From Pseudomonadota bacterium (GTDB taxonomy: Bacteria > Hydrothermota > 32-111 > QNBC01): a stretch of DNA of 20,271 nt. The stretch covers positions 1 to 20,271 of the forward strand of contig JAACEC010000001.1 of assembly GCA_011682715.1 (NCBI GenBank), read 5' to 3'. The notes below the pieces were generated by a model. The model did no database searches. It was given only the letters and a program-made list of their open reading frames with translations, and had not been told where the DNA came from. Made by a program: the position numbers and the translations under genes. Positions 1 through 6,009 of the stretch are shown here, in pieces (position 1 is the stretch's first letter; every line of letters starts with the position of its first letter).

Positions 1-768
1 ACAGCAGAGGGGGAGGCTCTTATCTATATCAACTCGGGGAAGATCTACCATGCGTTTTACAGGGAGAAAAAAGGTGCGGAAGCGCTTTATCTCATAGCCC
101 TCGCTGAAGACGGAGAATTCAAATTCAAAACAGGCGAAAAAACAGACGAAAAAACATTTAGTGACGAAAGCGGAAATATAATCACAGAGATAGAGAGACG
201 GAAACGAGAGATTCACAATTATGTAAAGCAACTTCCTCCTTTTGATACGATTCTTGCAAAATCGACAAAGTTACCCCAGGGCAGTAAAATTTCCATGAGG
301 AAAACGGATTGGAGAGTCCTTTTGCTTGTCAATGGAAAGAGAAGTTTGCGTAAGATAATAGAGATTAGTGATATTAGCATAATTGATGTATATGGGGCTC
401 TTGTTTGGCTCATTCAGAACGGTTTTATATATGATAAGAATATTATAGAAAACTCCATGAAAGAGACTGTTGATAAGGTAAATAAATTTTTAAAAGCATA
501 CGGGGCATTTGACATAGATATAAATAATTGGTATGATTATATAAGGAAAAAGTTAGTAGAAACAGAGGGACTTAATGGGCAGGTAGAGCTTTTTAAATTT
601 GAGCGGGAAGGGATAGTGGTTAATAAGGATAAGCTATATCTTGTTAGTGTTGATGAAATTAAAAAGATCGGTGAAACTGTCGAAAAGATTTTATATGAAA
701 AGGCTATTGAGCAACTTGGTCCTATGCTTGCCAAAAAGAAATATGCAGAAGCAAAAGAAGAACAATAG
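1..768 (+). CDS. PATAN (DUF4388) domain plus winged-helix protein, 5' end missing
   Basis: The frame is open from base 1 to the TAG at 766-768, giving 255 residues and no start, so the gene begins before the window. A start at the internal ATG 295 would discard a clear domain. Residues 1 to about 60 match the end of a PATAN/DUF4388 domain: GEALIYINSGKIYHAFY, then GAEALYLIAL, then GEFKFKTGE. Residues about 101-145 look like a small winged helix of the form 'DWRVLLLVNGKRSL...ALVWLIQNGFIY', often found after PATAN domains. The C-terminal 100 residues are helical and end with an LGPMLA motif (residues 239-244). PATAN proteins are cytoplasmic adaptors tied to signalling, polarity or motility; the partner here is unknown. 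Ten bases separate it from the next gene, a roadblock protein, so they are probably co-transcribed and act together. The domain call is firm, the role is not. Confidence 0.85.
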   Translation, partial: TAEGEALIYINSGKIYHAFYREKKGAEALYLIALAEDGEFKFKTGEKTDEKTFSDESGNIITEIERRKREIHNYVKQLPPFDTILAKSTKLPQGSKISMRKTDWRVLLLVNGKRSLRKIIEISDISIIDVYGALVWLIQNGFIYDKNIIENSMKETVDKVNKFLKAYGAFDIDINNWYDYIRKKLVETEGLNGQVELFKFEREGIVVNKDKLYLVSVDEIKKIGETVEKILYEKAIEQLGPMLAKKKYAEAKEEQ

Positions 769-778
769 TAGGTGAGGA

Positions 779-1549
779 ATGAAAGAACTTCTTGAAAAAA
801 TGATTTCCGTTGAAGGAGTAAAAGGTGTTGTTACTGTTAAGAGTGATGACGGTTCTCCGGTAGAATCTGTCGGAGAAAATTCAAGTGTCATGGATGATAT
901 ATCCGCCTTTGTTGGTTCGTGTGGTGATGTTATATCAAAATTACTTAAATTAGATGGTTTTAATGATTTGAAATTTTATACTGACGATTTAGTGTATCTT
1001 ATTATTCCTAAAAATGACATTTACATTGGATTACAGGTTGATAAACAAAGCGATATTAATATGACAGCAGATAGGATTGCTGAAATAATAGAAGGGAAAG
1101 CAGAGGTTGCTCAACCTGCTACCGCTCCCGGTGAGAAACCCGCGGAAGTAGAGGGAAAAGCTGAGGAGAAAGTTACCGAGGGCAGTGTTTTAAACTTATC
1201 TCCTAACATAAAGAAGTTTATTAAAAGTAAAGTTCTTCAGATTAATTACCTTATTGATGAATTTGCGAAAGGAGGCAGTAAAGACGATTGGTTACAAAAT
1301 GTTGTATATTCATTGAAGACTATGGATACGGAGAGCAAGATGAGTAATGCTTTAGTTGAAGAGGAAAACAGCGTCAAACTTCATCTTGAAAACGTAAGTA
1401 ATGATATAAGCGAAAATGAGATATCTGACATATCAAAAGGTATAATCGATGAATTGTGCAAAGTATCTGTAAGAAGGTACGGTACGGATCAAACAAAACA
1501 AAAGATACAGAATGTTATAAAGAAGATTGCCAAAGGTAAAGTGGGGTAA
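779..1549 (+). CDS. Roadblock/LC7 (MglB-like) domain protein with helical C-terminal domain
   Basis: The protein has 256 residues. Residues 1 to about 100 have the roadblock/LC7 pattern: an N-terminal helix, 'VEGVKGVVTVKSDDGSPVES', a long helix, then paired strands 'LKFYTDDLVYLIIPKNDIYI' and 'GLQVD'. This fold typically dimerises and regulates small Ras-like GTPases (MglA in bacteria). No such GTPase gene lies in the window. Residues about 105-135 are a linker rich in Ala, Pro, Glu and Lys. The last 120 residues are charged and helical and are not a family I recognise; they end in 'QKIQNVIKKIAKGK'. There is no signal peptide or membrane segment, so it should be cytoplasmic. The start ATG follows a GGTGAGG sequence. 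Seven bases separate it from a second roadblock-like gene with the same architecture. Confidence 0.8.
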   Translation: MKELLEKMISVEGVKGVVTVKSDDGSPVESVGENSSVMDDISAFVGSCGDVISKLLKLDGFNDLKFYTDDLVYLIIPKNDIYIGLQVDKQSDINMTADRIAEIIEGKAEVAQPATAPGEKPAEVEGKAEEKVTEGSVLNLSPNIKKFIKSKVLQINYLIDEFAKGGSKDDWLQNVVYSLKTMDTESKMSNALVEEENSVKLHLENVSNDISENEISDISKGIIDELCKVSVRRYGTDQTKQKIQNVIKKIAKGKVG

Positions 1550-1555
1550 GGAGAA

Positions 1556-2191
1556 ATGCCGAATAATTTAGACCTGATACTGAATAAATATGATTTGATT
1601 TCCCTTTTTGTTGCCGAAAACGACGAATTTAGGAGTGTAAATTCGGAAAATGCCAGATTTACCGAGAAGCAGATGAGACAATCCATGGTCGTATTGAAAC
1701 AAACAATGTCCGCTTTGCAGGGAATTAATTTCAAGAAGATGGTTATAAGAGGGAATGGGCATCTTTCCGTGTTTATTCAGGATTCCAATAAGATTGTTGG
1801 GTATGTTGCCAAAGAGGAACTGGAGGACGACAAAATTATCGGATCGCTGAATGCAACGGTTGTTGAAGCGAAACCAGAGGCTGTACCCGAAGTCGAGGAG
1901 AAAAAAGAGGAAGTTGTTGTCGAGGAAAAGAAAGAAGAGATAATTGAAGAAAAAGATTTTGATGCTCGGGTGCTGAACGATATAAATAAAATAGCCGAAG
2001 AATATCTCGAGGATTTTACATATGAGATTATAGAAAATATAAAGTCGGATATAGGAATGAAAGATTCCGATAAATATAGTTCTAAGCTTCTGTCGAAATA
2101 TATTGACGGATTGGAGCAATCGGCTTCGATGCTGATAGGTCCTACGAGAGCGGAAGAAATGAAAGATAAAATGAAAAAACTTCTTGTATGA
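1556..2191 (+). CDS. Divergent roadblock-like protein with acidic linker and helical C-terminus
   Basis: The protein has 211 residues. Residues 1 to about 95 align by eye with the roadblock domain of the gene before it: 'DLISLFVAENDEFRSVNSEN', a long helix rich in Gln and Met, then 'FKKMVIRGNGHLSVFIQDSN' and 'KIVGYVAKEEL'. Residues about 105-132 are a Glu/Lys/Val repeat linker built from EEKKEE-type units. The last 80 residues are helical and contain IGPTRAEEMKDKMKKLL, resembling the LGPMLAKKKY end of the PATAN protein. The ribosome binding site AAGGAG (1548-1553) overlaps the stop codon of the upstream gene, which argues for co-translation. A heterodimer with the upstream roadblock protein is possible (inference). 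The roadblock assignment is weaker here than for its neighbour. Confidence 0.7.
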   Translation: MPNNLDLILNKYDLISLFVAENDEFRSVNSENARFTEKQMRQSMVVLKQTMSALQGINFKKMVIRGNGHLSVFIQDSNKIVGYVAKEELEDDKIIGSLNATVVEAKPEAVPEVEEKKEEVVVEEKKEEIIEEKDFDARVLNDINKIAEEYLEDFTYEIIENIKSDIGMKDSDKYSSKLLSKYIDGLEQSASMLIGPTRAEEMKDKMKKLLV

Positions 2192-2203
2192 ATTGGAGGA
2201 TGT

Positions 2204-2572
2204 ATGAGTTATTATCTGTTTCCGATTAATGCTGTTTCCAAAGAACTTTCAATGTGGTCAAACATCTCTAGCCTTTTGGCTATATTAGGTACTTTGGTTC
2301 TATGGATTACTTTCATAATTATGGGGTTTATTGCCAGGAAGTATGAAACGGTGCTTCATAAAGAAACCGATTGGCAGTTTATGGTTATTGCGCCATCCGG
2401 ACTTTTATTCTATGCATTAGTTTCGGCATACGCTTTTATTTTTACGGGTAGCATTAAAATGAACAGCATAGAAACGTGGGTGGCTTATTCTTTCTTCGGG
2501 ATTTCGGCTGTTCTGACATTACTTGGCGTTTATAAATTTTACAAGGTTGTTAATCCCAAGAGGAGGAGGTAG
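2204..2572 (+). CDS. Small membrane protein, three predicted helices, unknown function
   Basis: The protein has 122 residues. Hydrophobic segments lie at about residues 18-41, 59-82 and 91-110, and the tail is basic (NPKRRR), which the positive-inside rule would keep in the cytoplasm. I do not recognise a family. It has a good ribosome binding site (TTGGAGGATGT before the ATG), starts 12 bases after the second roadblock gene and ends 3 bases before another small membrane protein, so it belongs to the same transcription unit. It could be a membrane anchor or receptor for the PATAN and roadblock proteins; that rests only on position. Confidence 0.75.
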   Translation: MSYYLFPINAVSKELSMWSNISSLLAILGTLVLWITFIIMGFIARKYETVLHKETDWQFMVIAPSGLLFYALVSAYAFIFTGSIKMNSIETWVAYSFFGISAVLTLLGVYKFYKVVNPKRRR

Positions 2573-2575
2573 ATA

Positions 2576-2929
2576 ATGAAGATAATTATACCTGCTGAAA
2601 TAATCTTCGCCATATCGACATTGGTTTTCACGGTATCCCTGTTTTATGCCTCCCTAATTATTAAAAAATTGTTAAAGTTAATTAAACCGGGTTCAAAGAT
2701 ATATATTTCATTATTGTTCAGTGCCTTTTTCATGTTAGGTGTAACGGTACTTCATTTGATCAGGATAGGAGTGATTTTCCCCTCATTGGCACATGCACGC
2801 TCATGGGATATATTACCGCTTTTAATAGGAGCGATGAAAGTATCTGCTTTTGAAGGTGGGTTACTTCTGGTTGCAGGTATATTCGCATATATTCCGGTAC
2901 AATTATATCATGTCTGGAGTAGCAGATAA
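2576..2929 (+). CDS. Small membrane protein, about three helices, unknown function
   Basis: The protein has 117 residues. Hydrophobic segments lie at about residues 5-30, 42-66 and 88-112, separated by a basic loop (KKLLKLIKPGSK) and by a loop with HARSWD. No family is recognised. The start ATG sits after GAGGAGGTAGATA, a strong ribosome binding site that overlaps the end of the preceding gene. It is the last gene of the first operon: five bases after its stop the TTGACA box of the exbB promoter begins. No hairpin terminator is visible between the two, so read-through into exbB is possible. Confidence 0.75.
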   Translation: MKIIIPAEIIFAISTLVFTVSLFYASLIIKKLLKLIKPGSKIYISLLFSAFFMLGVTVLHLIRIGVIFPSLAHARSWDILPLLIGAMKVSAFEGGLLLVAGIFAYIPVQLYHVWSSR

Positions 2930-2933
2930 CTAC

Positions 2934-2962
2934 TTGACATTTTATTTTGATATGAATATAAT
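2934..2962 (+). promoter_or_regulatory. Consensus sigma-70 promoter for exbB-exbD-exbD-tonB
   Basis: TTGACA (2934-2939) and TATAAT (2957-2962) are separated by exactly 17 bases, a perfect match to the housekeeping consensus. Transcription would start near 2969, giving a leader of about 50 bases that includes the exbB ribosome binding site. The motor operon can therefore be expressed apart from the upstream PATAN/roadblock genes. Confidence 0.85.
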
Positions 2963-3019
2963 TTGCTTTGGTTATGAGAATTAGTAGTTAATCGGAAATA
3001 TTGTAACAAAGGAGGAACA

Positions 3020-3637
3020 GTGATTGATTTTTTTAATCGTGGTGGCTGGACAATGTGGTTCTTGCTTGCAGCGGCAATTGTGGGAATTCTATACATAATT
3101 GAAAGAATTATAACACTCATTTGGGCGAGAACAAATACTAAAAAATTAATCAAAGATATCGAAAAAGCCTATAATGCCAACGGTGTGGATGGAGCTATCA
3201 ATATTTGTAAAAAAGAGAACAGTCCTATTGCAAGAATACTTTTAGCCGGCGTCCAGGCCTATGCAGAAGTCGGTAAAGATAAAGATGCAATGGAAGAAGC
3301 AATGGAAACCTCAGCAGTAAAGGAACTGTCATTTCTCGATAGAGGTATGTCTGCTTTGGCAGCTGTTGTAACATTGGCACCTATGATGGGATTTTTGGGA
3401 ACGGTTAGTGGTATGATCAGTGCTTTTGATGCTATCGCTCTTGCCGGAAGCGTTGATCCGAAACTCGTTGCCAGCGGTATTTCGGAAGCTCTTATTACAA
3501 CCGAAACAGGGCTTGCAATAGCAATACCCGTATCGTTTGCTCATACATGGTTTACGAATATGATTAACAACTACACCAGAAATATGGAATTAGCTGCAAG
3601 TGATATGATTACATTCTTGTTAGAATCGGGAAAATAG
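3020..3637 (+). CDS. exbB: ExbB/TolQ/MotA-family proton channel protein
   Basis: The protein has 205 residues. It forms the inner-membrane channel that couples the proton gradient to force on TonB- or TolA-like partners. Helices lie at about residues 11-33, 107-135 and 152-175. The family signature covers GMSALAAVVTLAPMMGFLG, TVSGMISAF, then VASGISEALITTETGLAIAI, matching the pore-lining helices of ExbB/TolQ. The start is a GTG at 3020 behind AAAGGAGG (3008-3015), with the usual spacing. It is followed after 10 bases by the first of two exbD genes. With two ExbD paralogs and a TonB it forms a full energising module; the family alone cannot distinguish TonB-type import from a Tol- or Agl-type motor. 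Confidence 0.92.
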   Translation: MIDFFNRGGWTMWFLLAAAIVGILYIIERIITLIWARTNTKKLIKDIEKAYNANGVDGAINICKKENSPIARILLAGVQAYAEVGKDKDAMEEAMETSAVKELSFLDRGMSALAAVVTLAPMMGFLGTVSGMISAFDAIALAGSVDPKLVASGISEALITTETGLAIAIPVSFAHTWFTNMINNYTRNMELAASDMITFLLESGK

Positions 3638-3647
3638 GAATTGAATT

Positions 3648-4091
3648 ATGAGAAGGCGAAAAAGACCAACTTCATCTTCAATCCCTACGGCATCTACCGG
3701 TGATATAGCCTTCCTGTTATTGGTGTTTTTCATGACAACGACGATCTTTAATAATGAGCTTGGTTTGCAGATTGTATTACCCGAGAAGGGAGAAACCGTT
3801 AAGGTTAAATCCTCAAGTATTGCACATGTTTATGTTGCAAGGGACGGGTCTGTTAAAATAGATGGAAAGAAAACCCCTATTGATAAAATCGAAGATTCGG
3901 CAATTAATCTGCTAACAAAAGGGCATACGGAAAAGGTGGATACAAACCTTATATTCTCAATGAAAACAAGCAGGTTTTGTAAATACGGTGTTATGATTAC
4001 GGTGTTTGACAATTTAAAAAAGGCGTTTAACACTTTAAATGTGCCCGAAAAGATCAGTCTGAAACCTTCACCTATTAGTGAAGAATTTTGA
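3648..4091 (+). CDS. exbD: ExbD/TolR-family protein, first copy
   Basis: The protein has 147 residues. A basic cytoplasmic tail (MRRRKRPTSSS) leads into one membrane helix with the family motif IPTASTGDIAFLLLVFFM. Asp19 is in the place of the proton-carrying aspartate of ExbD/TolR. Residues about 40-147 are the periplasmic domain, with strands around AHVYVARDGSVKIDG. It works with the ExbB channel upstream. The next gene is a second ExbD with the same TM motif but a quite different periplasmic domain, which suggests an ExbD heterodimer rather than a simple recent duplication. Confidence 0.92.
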   Translation: MRRRKRPTSSSIPTASTGDIAFLLLVFFMTTTIFNNELGLQIVLPEKGETVKVKSSSIAHVYVARDGSVKIDGKKTPIDKIEDSAINLLTKGHTEKVDTNLIFSMKTSRFCKYGVMITVFDNLKKAFNTLNVPEKISLKPSPISEEF

Positions 4092-4103
4092 GGGGTATGA
4101 TAT

Positions 4104-4511
4104 ATGGAAATTAAAAAAATTGAAAAAGGCTCCATAGAAATCCCCACAGCATCCACAGGTGATATAGCATTTCTTCTGTTGATATTCTTTATGGTAACCA
4201 CTGTTTTTAGGACCGAGCATGGTTTGAGAATATTATTACCACCGGCTGAGAATGCTAAGAAGTTGCCTAACAAAGGTGTGGCGCATATCTGGATAGGTGA
4301 AGACGGTATTATATCGATTGATGACAATATAGTACCAATAAGCTATGTCGGTATTTTACAGGCAAGAAAAGCGGCTGAAAACCCAGGGTTAATTACATCC
4401 ATCGAAGCGGATAAAAATGTCAACTACGGCGTTGTTAACGATATTTTTGATCAGTTGTCCGCTAACAAAGTGTTAAGAATCTCGCTGGCTACGAAAAAGG
4501 CACGATTGTGA
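4104..4511 (+). CDS. exbD: ExbD/TolR-family protein, second copy
   Basis: The protein has 135 residues. The single membrane helix again carries IPTASTGDIAFLLLIFFM, with Asp20 as the predicted proton carrier. The periplasmic part has GVAHIWIGEDGIISIDD, paralogous to the matching stretch of the first copy, then NVNYGVVNDIFDQLSANKV, typical of the ExbD C-terminal helix. The start at 4104 follows AGGGGTATGATAT. It lies 12 bases after exbD copy 1 and 12 bases before tonB. Two ExbD paralogs per ExbB are common in FCB-type bacteria and also occur in the Myxococcus AglRQS motor. Confidence 0.92.
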   Translation: MEIKKIEKGSIEIPTASTGDIAFLLLIFFMVTTVFRTEHGLRILLPPAENAKKLPNKGVAHIWIGEDGIISIDDNIVPISYVGILQARKAAENPGLITSIEADKNVNYGVVNDIFDQLSANKVLRISLATKKARL

Positions 4512-4523
4512 TGGGAGTATTTT

Positions 4524-5138
4524 ATGAGAAGAATTGAATTATCGAACCCAATTGAAGAAAACTATCCTATCAATGTAAGAGTCAGCTTGTTGGTTACCCT
4601 TATTTTTATTATAGCTCTTTTCCTTCTGTTCCCTCATTACACACCGCATCCTTACAAATTGAAGAGGGTTATTGTCCCGATAAAAATGGAAAATATCGAA
4701 ACACAAAAAATATCAAAAGTTGAAGAACCGCCACCTGTAGCAAAACCTAAAATAGCAGTTGCGGCAAAGAGTGATAAGGAAGTTGAACAGCAAACCATAG
4801 GAAAAACTACTTTTGATGTTAATACTCCTCCTCCGCCGAAAGTAGATCATTTCTTCAGAGTGTATGAACAGGCACCTGTGTTAGTCAGTAAACCCAGTGC
4901 AGAATATCCTGAAATCGCTAAGAAGATGGGGTTGGAAGGCAAAGTATTTGTTCAGTTAGATGTAGATACTACGGGAATAGTTGTGGATGCGAAGATAATT
5001 AAAAGCTCGAATGAAATATTCAATCAACCTGCTCTTAGTGCGGCAAAGAAATTACGATTCAAACCTGCTCAAACGAGAGGTATGCCTATACCTGTTCGGA
5101 TTGTATGGCCGATTGTATTTACACTTGAGAATCAGTAA
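4524..5138 (+). CDS. tonB: TonB-family energy transducer
   Basis: The protein has 204 residues. A short cytoplasmic N-terminus precedes one membrane helix at about residues 20-38. A periplasmic linker with Pro/Lys/Val clusters (EEPPPVAKPKIAVAA, then TPPPPKVD) follows. Residues about 118-204 form a TonB C-terminal domain: the region YPEIAKKMGLEGKVFVQLDV, the pattern G(I)VVDAKIIKSS, then PALSAAKKLRFKPAQTRGMP and an ending in VIW/VRIVWPIVF-type strand residues. It should span the periplasm and pass energy from ExbB/ExbD to outer-membrane partners. No TonB-dependent receptor is present in the window. It is the last gene of its operon and ends just before a strong hairpin terminator. Confidence 0.9.
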   Translation: MRRIELSNPIEENYPINVRVSLLVTLIFIIALFLLFPHYTPHPYKLKRVIVPIKMENIETQKISKVEEPPPVAKPKIAVAAKSDKEVEQQTIGKTTFDVNTPPPPKVDHFFRVYEQAPVLVSKPSAEYPEIAKKMGLEGKVFVQLDVDTTGIVVDAKIIKSSNEIFNQPALSAAKKLRFKPAQTRGMPIPVRIVWPIVFTLENQ

Positions 5139-5157
5139 TTGCTGAAATTGATAGAAT

Positions 5158-5196
5158 AAAAAAAGAGGGATCCGAAAAGATCCCCCTTTTTTATTT
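5158..5196. terminator. Bidirectional terminator between tonB and rpsT
   Basis: The inverted repeat GAGGGATC / GATCCCCC (5165-5172 and 5179-5186, one A-C mismatch) encloses the loop CGAAAA. An A-run stands on its left (from about 5158) and a T-run on its right (5187-5192), so it gives a hairpin plus U-tract on both strands. It fits the convergent arrangement of tonB (+) and rpsT (-). Confidence 0.9.
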
Positions 5197-5209
5197 GTTT
5201 AAAATTCAA

Positions 5210-5458
5210 TCAATCCGCAAGTTTCCTTGATAATCTTGATTTTGTTCTTGCCGCTTTGTTTTTCTTAAAAACACCCTTGGAAACAGCTTTATCATAAATA
5301 CGGTATACCTCTTTCAACAGAGAGCTCTTTTTATCTTTATCATTTTCAGATATAAATTTCTTAACCGTATTTTTAACCTTTGTTTTCACAATACGATTGG
5401 CCAATGTCCTCTTTTCTGTTTGCCTTACTCTCTTTTCACAAGACTTATGATCTGGCAT
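5210..5458 (-). CDS. rpsT: 30S ribosomal protein S20
   Basis: The protein has 82 residues, close to the normal length of S20 (about 85-90). It is very basic and nearly all helical. Family features are the N-terminal block with KSCEKRVRQTEKRTLANR (bacterial S20 usually has K..KR.RQ.E..R..N), the central KTKVKNTVKKF and the C-terminal KGVFKKNKAARTKSRLSRKL. It binds 16S rRNA during 30S assembly. The start ATG (5458) is preceded by AAGGAGG. It has its own promoter and shares a terminator with tonB, so it is probably monocistronic and unrelated to the neighbours in function. Confidence 0.97.
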   Translation of the reverse strand: MPDHKSCEKRVRQTEKRTLANRIVKTKVKNTVKKFISENDKDKKSSLLKEVYRIYDKAVSKGVFKKNKAARTKSRLSRKLAD

Positions 5459-5496
5459 ATATTATCCTCCTTAAAATTTGCATTTCACTTTACGTA

Positions 5497-5525
5497 ATAC
5501 TATCAGAATTATAAAATATTGTCAA
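5497..5525 (-). promoter_or_regulatory. Promoter of rpsT with extended -10
   Basis: On the minus strand TTGACA (5525-5520) is followed after 17 bases by TAGTAT (5502-5497), preceded by TGA, an extended -10 element (TGATAGTAT). Transcription would start near 5490, about 30 bases before the rpsT start codon. The -35 box lies inside the last codons of the upstream 166-residue gene. Confidence 0.75.
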
Positions 5526-6009
5526 TATTATATTTTAATTTTAGCTGAACGATGAAATCTACGGCTGCATCAAAATTCCCGACTTTCACGAATCCGATCA
5601 GTTGATTAACTTCATCTTCAGTCACGGAAACGCTATTTTGAGCGGAAGCTTTCTCTACTACGGGAGGAGTAGCGGGCTTATTTGCAACTTTCTCGGTATA
5701 ATCGACATCGAGAGCATCTATATCAAATTCCCTCAAACCGGTTGCTTTCAGCAAAGAATCCGGAGAATTATTTGAAACATGTTTCTGAGGAGTATTTTCT
5801 ACCTGTTTCGATTCATATGGTTTAGCGTTATTAGTCTCGGTTGTTTGTGTAGTCCCGTCATAATGCTTAATTTCGACCTCTGGTTTGTTAACTGCCGTTG
5901 CCTTATTTTCCATGGTTACATTTTCTTTATTTATAAACTTCTCTAAGGGCGATTTACTCTTTTCTTTTTTTGATTTTATCAATTTCTTTAAATAATCGTT
6001 CTCACTCAC
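5509..6009 (-). CDS. Low-complexity hypothetical protein, third gene of TPR operon
   Basis: The protein has 166 residues, and I do not recognise a family. The N-terminal 35 residues are basic (LKKLIKSKKEKSKSPLEKF), residues about 36-130 are low complexity (rich in Asn, Thr, Lys, Glu and Pro) and probably disordered, and the last 35 residues form two helices (DEVNQLIGFVKVGNFDAAVD and the end) resembling a lone TPR-like hairpin. The start is a GTG at 6009 with AAGGAGGG (6025-6018) eight bases away. It overlaps the stop of the 556-residue TPR gene by 8 bases, so the two are translationally coupled. A role as partner or regulator of the TPR scaffold is inference. Confidence 0.75.
   Translation of the reverse strand: MSENDYLKKLIKSKKEKSKSPLEKFINKENVTMENKATAVNKPEVEIKHYDGTTQTTETNNAKPYESKQVENTPQKHVSNNSPDSLLKATGLREFDIDALDVDYTEKVANKPATPPVVEKASAQNSVSVTEDEVNQLIGFVKVGNFDAAVDFIVQLKLKYNIDNIL

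Noticed and set aside
295..768. Start of the first gene at the internal ATG 295
   Set aside because: The same frame is open from base 1 and encodes a clear PATAN domain; the gene simply begins before the window.
1568..2119. Antisense ORF of 183 codons on the minus strand opposite the second roadblock gene
   Set aside because: It mirrors the Glu/Lys-rich coding of the real gene, is rich in Phe/Leu/Ile as a shadow would be, and has no ribosome binding site or recognisable domain.
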